NCBI GenBank assembly: GCA_902470265.1
Contig: CABRFW010000016.1
Span: forward strand, 1-13,947
Length of the DNA: 13,947 nt
Source of the DNA: an uncultured Collinsella sp.
GTDB lineage: Bacteria > Actinomycetota > Coriobacteriia > Coriobacteriales > Coriobacteriaceae
Direction: 5' to 3'
Below, piece after piece: positions 12,418 to 13,947 of the stretch. Under the pieces are notes generated by a model. It did no database searches and had not been told where the DNA came from. It saw nothing but the letters and a program-made list of their open reading frames with translations. Numbering within the stretch: position 1 is the first letter of the stretch; every line of letters starts with the position of its first letter. The position numbers and the translations under genes are program-made.

Positions 12418-13908
12418 CTAGGCGGTGTACGAGATAGTCGCGGCCACTGCATGGCGCCAGCCGGCGATCTTTTTGGCTCGCTCGTCAGCGGGCATCGACG
12501 GCTCCACGATACCGCGGGCACCGTAGACGTCGACGACATCGCGCGTATACATGCCCAGCGCGATACCGCAGGCCCAAGCCGCGCCCAGACCGCTCATCTC
12601 GTCATTGCTCGCAATGCGGATGGGCGAGCCGACCAAATCGCTCTCAAACTGCATCAGGTACGCGTCGCGCGTGGGGCCGCCGTCAACACGAAGCTCGGCA
12701 AGCGCCGCGCCCGAATCCTCGACCATCGCATCAATGACGTCAAAAATCTGATAGGCGATCGACTCGTCGGCAGCCTTTACGAACTCCGCGCGGCCCGTGG
12801 TGCGTGTCATACCAAAAACGCATCCCTCGGCATCACTTGCCCAGTGCGGCGCACCCAGGCCGGTAAACGCCGGCACAAAGTAAACATGGCTCGCCGGGTT
12901 GGCGGCGTAGCACAGGTCGGTGACCTCCTCGGGGTTGTTGATGAGCTCCAGGTCGTCGCGCAGCCAGGTCTTGACGGCGCCGGCGTAGCTCACGTTGCCC
13001 TCGAGTACATACTCGGTCACGCCATCCATACGCCACGCAAGCGAGCTCGAAAGCCCGTGCGAGCTGGCGACAAACTCGTTGCCGACGTTCATCATGACCG
13101 AGCTACCGGTGCCATAGGTCGCTTTGGCCATGCCGCGGCTGTGGCAACCCTGCGCAAACAGGGCCGCATGGCTGTCGCCCAGCACGCCGTGCACCGGCAC
13201 GGGCGCGGGCAAAAAGCCATCCAGGTCCGTTGTGCCAAACAGACCGTCGGAGTCGGTCACCTGCGGCAGGCAGGCCGGATCGATGCCAAAGGCCTCGCAC
13301 ACCGGCTCGCTCCAGCAGCCACGGCGCAGGTCGAAGAGCTGCGTGCGGCTGGCATTGGACCAGTCACAGCGAAACTCCGCGCCGCCCGTGAGCGTCCAGA
13401 CCACCCAGGCATCGATGGTGCCCAGACACAGCTCACCCGACGCCGCGGCCTCGGCAGCCGCCGGAACGTTCGCGAGGATCCAAGCCATCTTGCCCGCCGG
13501 ATAGTAGGGCGAGAGCACCAGGCCCGTTGTGTCACGCACCAGCTCTGCCACGCCTTCGCGCGCCGCAAGCTCGTCACACAGCTCGCGGGCGCGGGCACAC
13601 TGCCACACCACGGCGTCGCACAGCGGCTCGCCCGTCGTGCGGTTCCAGGCAACGGTGGTCTCGCGCTGGTTGGAGATGCCAATGCCGGCAATGTCGGCCG
13701 GATTGACCCCGGTCTCCTCCACCACGGCACGCGCCACGGCCAACACGTTGGCGGCGATCTCGACCGGATCATGGCTCACCCAGCCGGCATCATTGACAAT
13801 CTGGCGATGCGAGCGGTCGGCACGATGAATCAGATGGCCGCCCTCGTCCACCAGCAGCGCCTTCGTGCCCTGCGTGGATTGATCGATTCCGATGATGTAT
13901 TTGCTCAT
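12418..13908 (-). CDS. FGGY-family carbohydrate kinase, glycerol-kinase-like
   Basis: A 496-residue ATP-dependent kinase with the full two-domain FGGY fold. It has the phosphate loop IGIDQSTQGTKALL (6-19), NQRETT (R82, E83), SPYYPAGK (Y135), GDSHAALF (D245), TYGTGSS (264-270) and the C-terminal adenosine region VDGGPTRDAYLMQFESDL. Its whole length runs in register with E. coli GlpK, where the glycerol contacts are R83, E84, Y135, D245, Q246 and F270. Here Q246 and F270 are both serine. The catalytic aspartate is kept, so it should be active, but on glycerol or on another small polyol or ketose. I start at the ATG 13906-13908, which has GGGAG five bases upstream; the open frame to 13932 would place that ribosome site inside the coding sequence. 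No glycerol facilitator or glycerol-3-phosphate dehydrogenase is seen, though the window ends 39 bases upstream. Confidence 0.88.
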   Translation of the reverse strand: MSKYIIGIDQSTQGTKALLVDEGGHLIHRADRSHRQIVNDAGWVSHDPVEIAANVLAVARAVVEETGVNPADIAGIGISNQRETTVAWNRTTGEPLCDAVVWQCARARELCDELAAREGVAELVRDTTGLVLSPYYPAGKMAWILANVPAAAEAAASGELCLGTIDAWVVWTLTGGAEFRCDWSNASRTQLFDLRRGCWSEPVCEAFGIDPACLPQVTDSDGLFGTTDLDGFLPAPVPVHGVLGDSHAALFAQGCHSRGMAKATYGTGSSVMMNVGNEFVASSHGLSSSLAWRMDGVTEYVLEGNVSYAGAVKTWLRDDLELINNPEEVTDLCYAANPASHVYFVPAFTGLGAPHWASDAEGCVFGMTRTTGRAEFVKAADESIAYQIFDVIDAMVEDSGAALAELRVDGGPTRDAYLMQFESDLVGSPIRIASNDEMSGLGAAWACGIALGMYTRDVVDVYGARGIVEPSMPADERAKKIAGWRHAVAATISYTA

Positions 13909-13947
13909 GTACTCTCCCATTCCTTCCGCCACATCAAAGACAGCCTG

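Noticed and set aside
13909..13932. Longer N-terminus of the FGGY kinase
   Set aside because: It would place the GGGAG ribosome site inside the gene, and FGGY kinases begin close to the KYIIGIDQ strand.

Overview
The window is bacterial, gene-dense and mostly GC-rich. Its gene content and style (LuxS, GH1 6-phospho-beta-glucosidase, BglG/PTS operon, glycerol-kinase-like FGGY kinase, DUF4867-type cupin, many palindromic intergenic elements) point to a gut actinobacterium of the class Coriobacteriia, most like Collinsella. This is a judgement from the sequence alone and no marker gene proves it. All genes but one lie on the minus strand.

Layout by increasing coordinate. (1) 43-4039: a three-gene minus-strand signalling operon with overlapping start and stop codons. 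An 8-TM kinase-like membrane protein comes first, then a membrane histidine kinase, then a LuxR-type response regulator. The first protein aligns by eye with the kinase along its PAS, DHp and ATPase regions, but has lysine where the phospho-accepting histidine should be and has lost the ATP-binding glycines. It therefore looks like a pseudokinase partner of the second. (2) 4107-4306: a strong stem-loop and a long imperfect palindrome that abuts the stop codon of the next gene. (3) 4303-5733: a GH1 6-phospho-beta-glucosidase with its own promoter. (4) 5917-6072: a 121-bp inverted-repeat element with 21-bp perfect arms, followed by a leftward-facing terminator with no obvious gene to serve. (5) 6141-7247: the only plus-strand gene, an orphan AAA-type ATPase with a C-terminal winged helix. 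(6) 7250-7434: a hairpin, then four copies of an ATCTGTAAC-containing repeat in alternating orientation. (7) 7443-11677: a more AT-rich sugar-uptake block. Transcribed leftward it has a RAT-like site and terminator, a BglG-type antiterminator, a PTS EIIBC, a second terminator, an alpha/beta hydrolase, and a DUF4867-type cupin with its own promoter. (8) 11777-12265: luxS. (9) 12286-12407: two REP-like stem-loops sharing a GGGACG core. (10) 12418-13908: a glycerol-kinase-like FGGY kinase, altered at two glycerol-contact positions.

How the genes work together. The PTS block imports and phosphorylates a sugar or glycoside, and the antiterminator lets the operon be read only when that substrate is present. 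The hydrolase probably removes an acyl group or another ester from the imported compound. The GH1 enzyme 4 kb away can cleave phosphorylated beta-glucosides, but it has its own promoter. The sensor operon has no adjacent target gene, so its stimulus and regulon are unknown.

The best candidates for something new are the kinase/pseudokinase pair, the antitermination-controlled EIIBC-hydrolase pair, and the families of palindromic intergenic elements.
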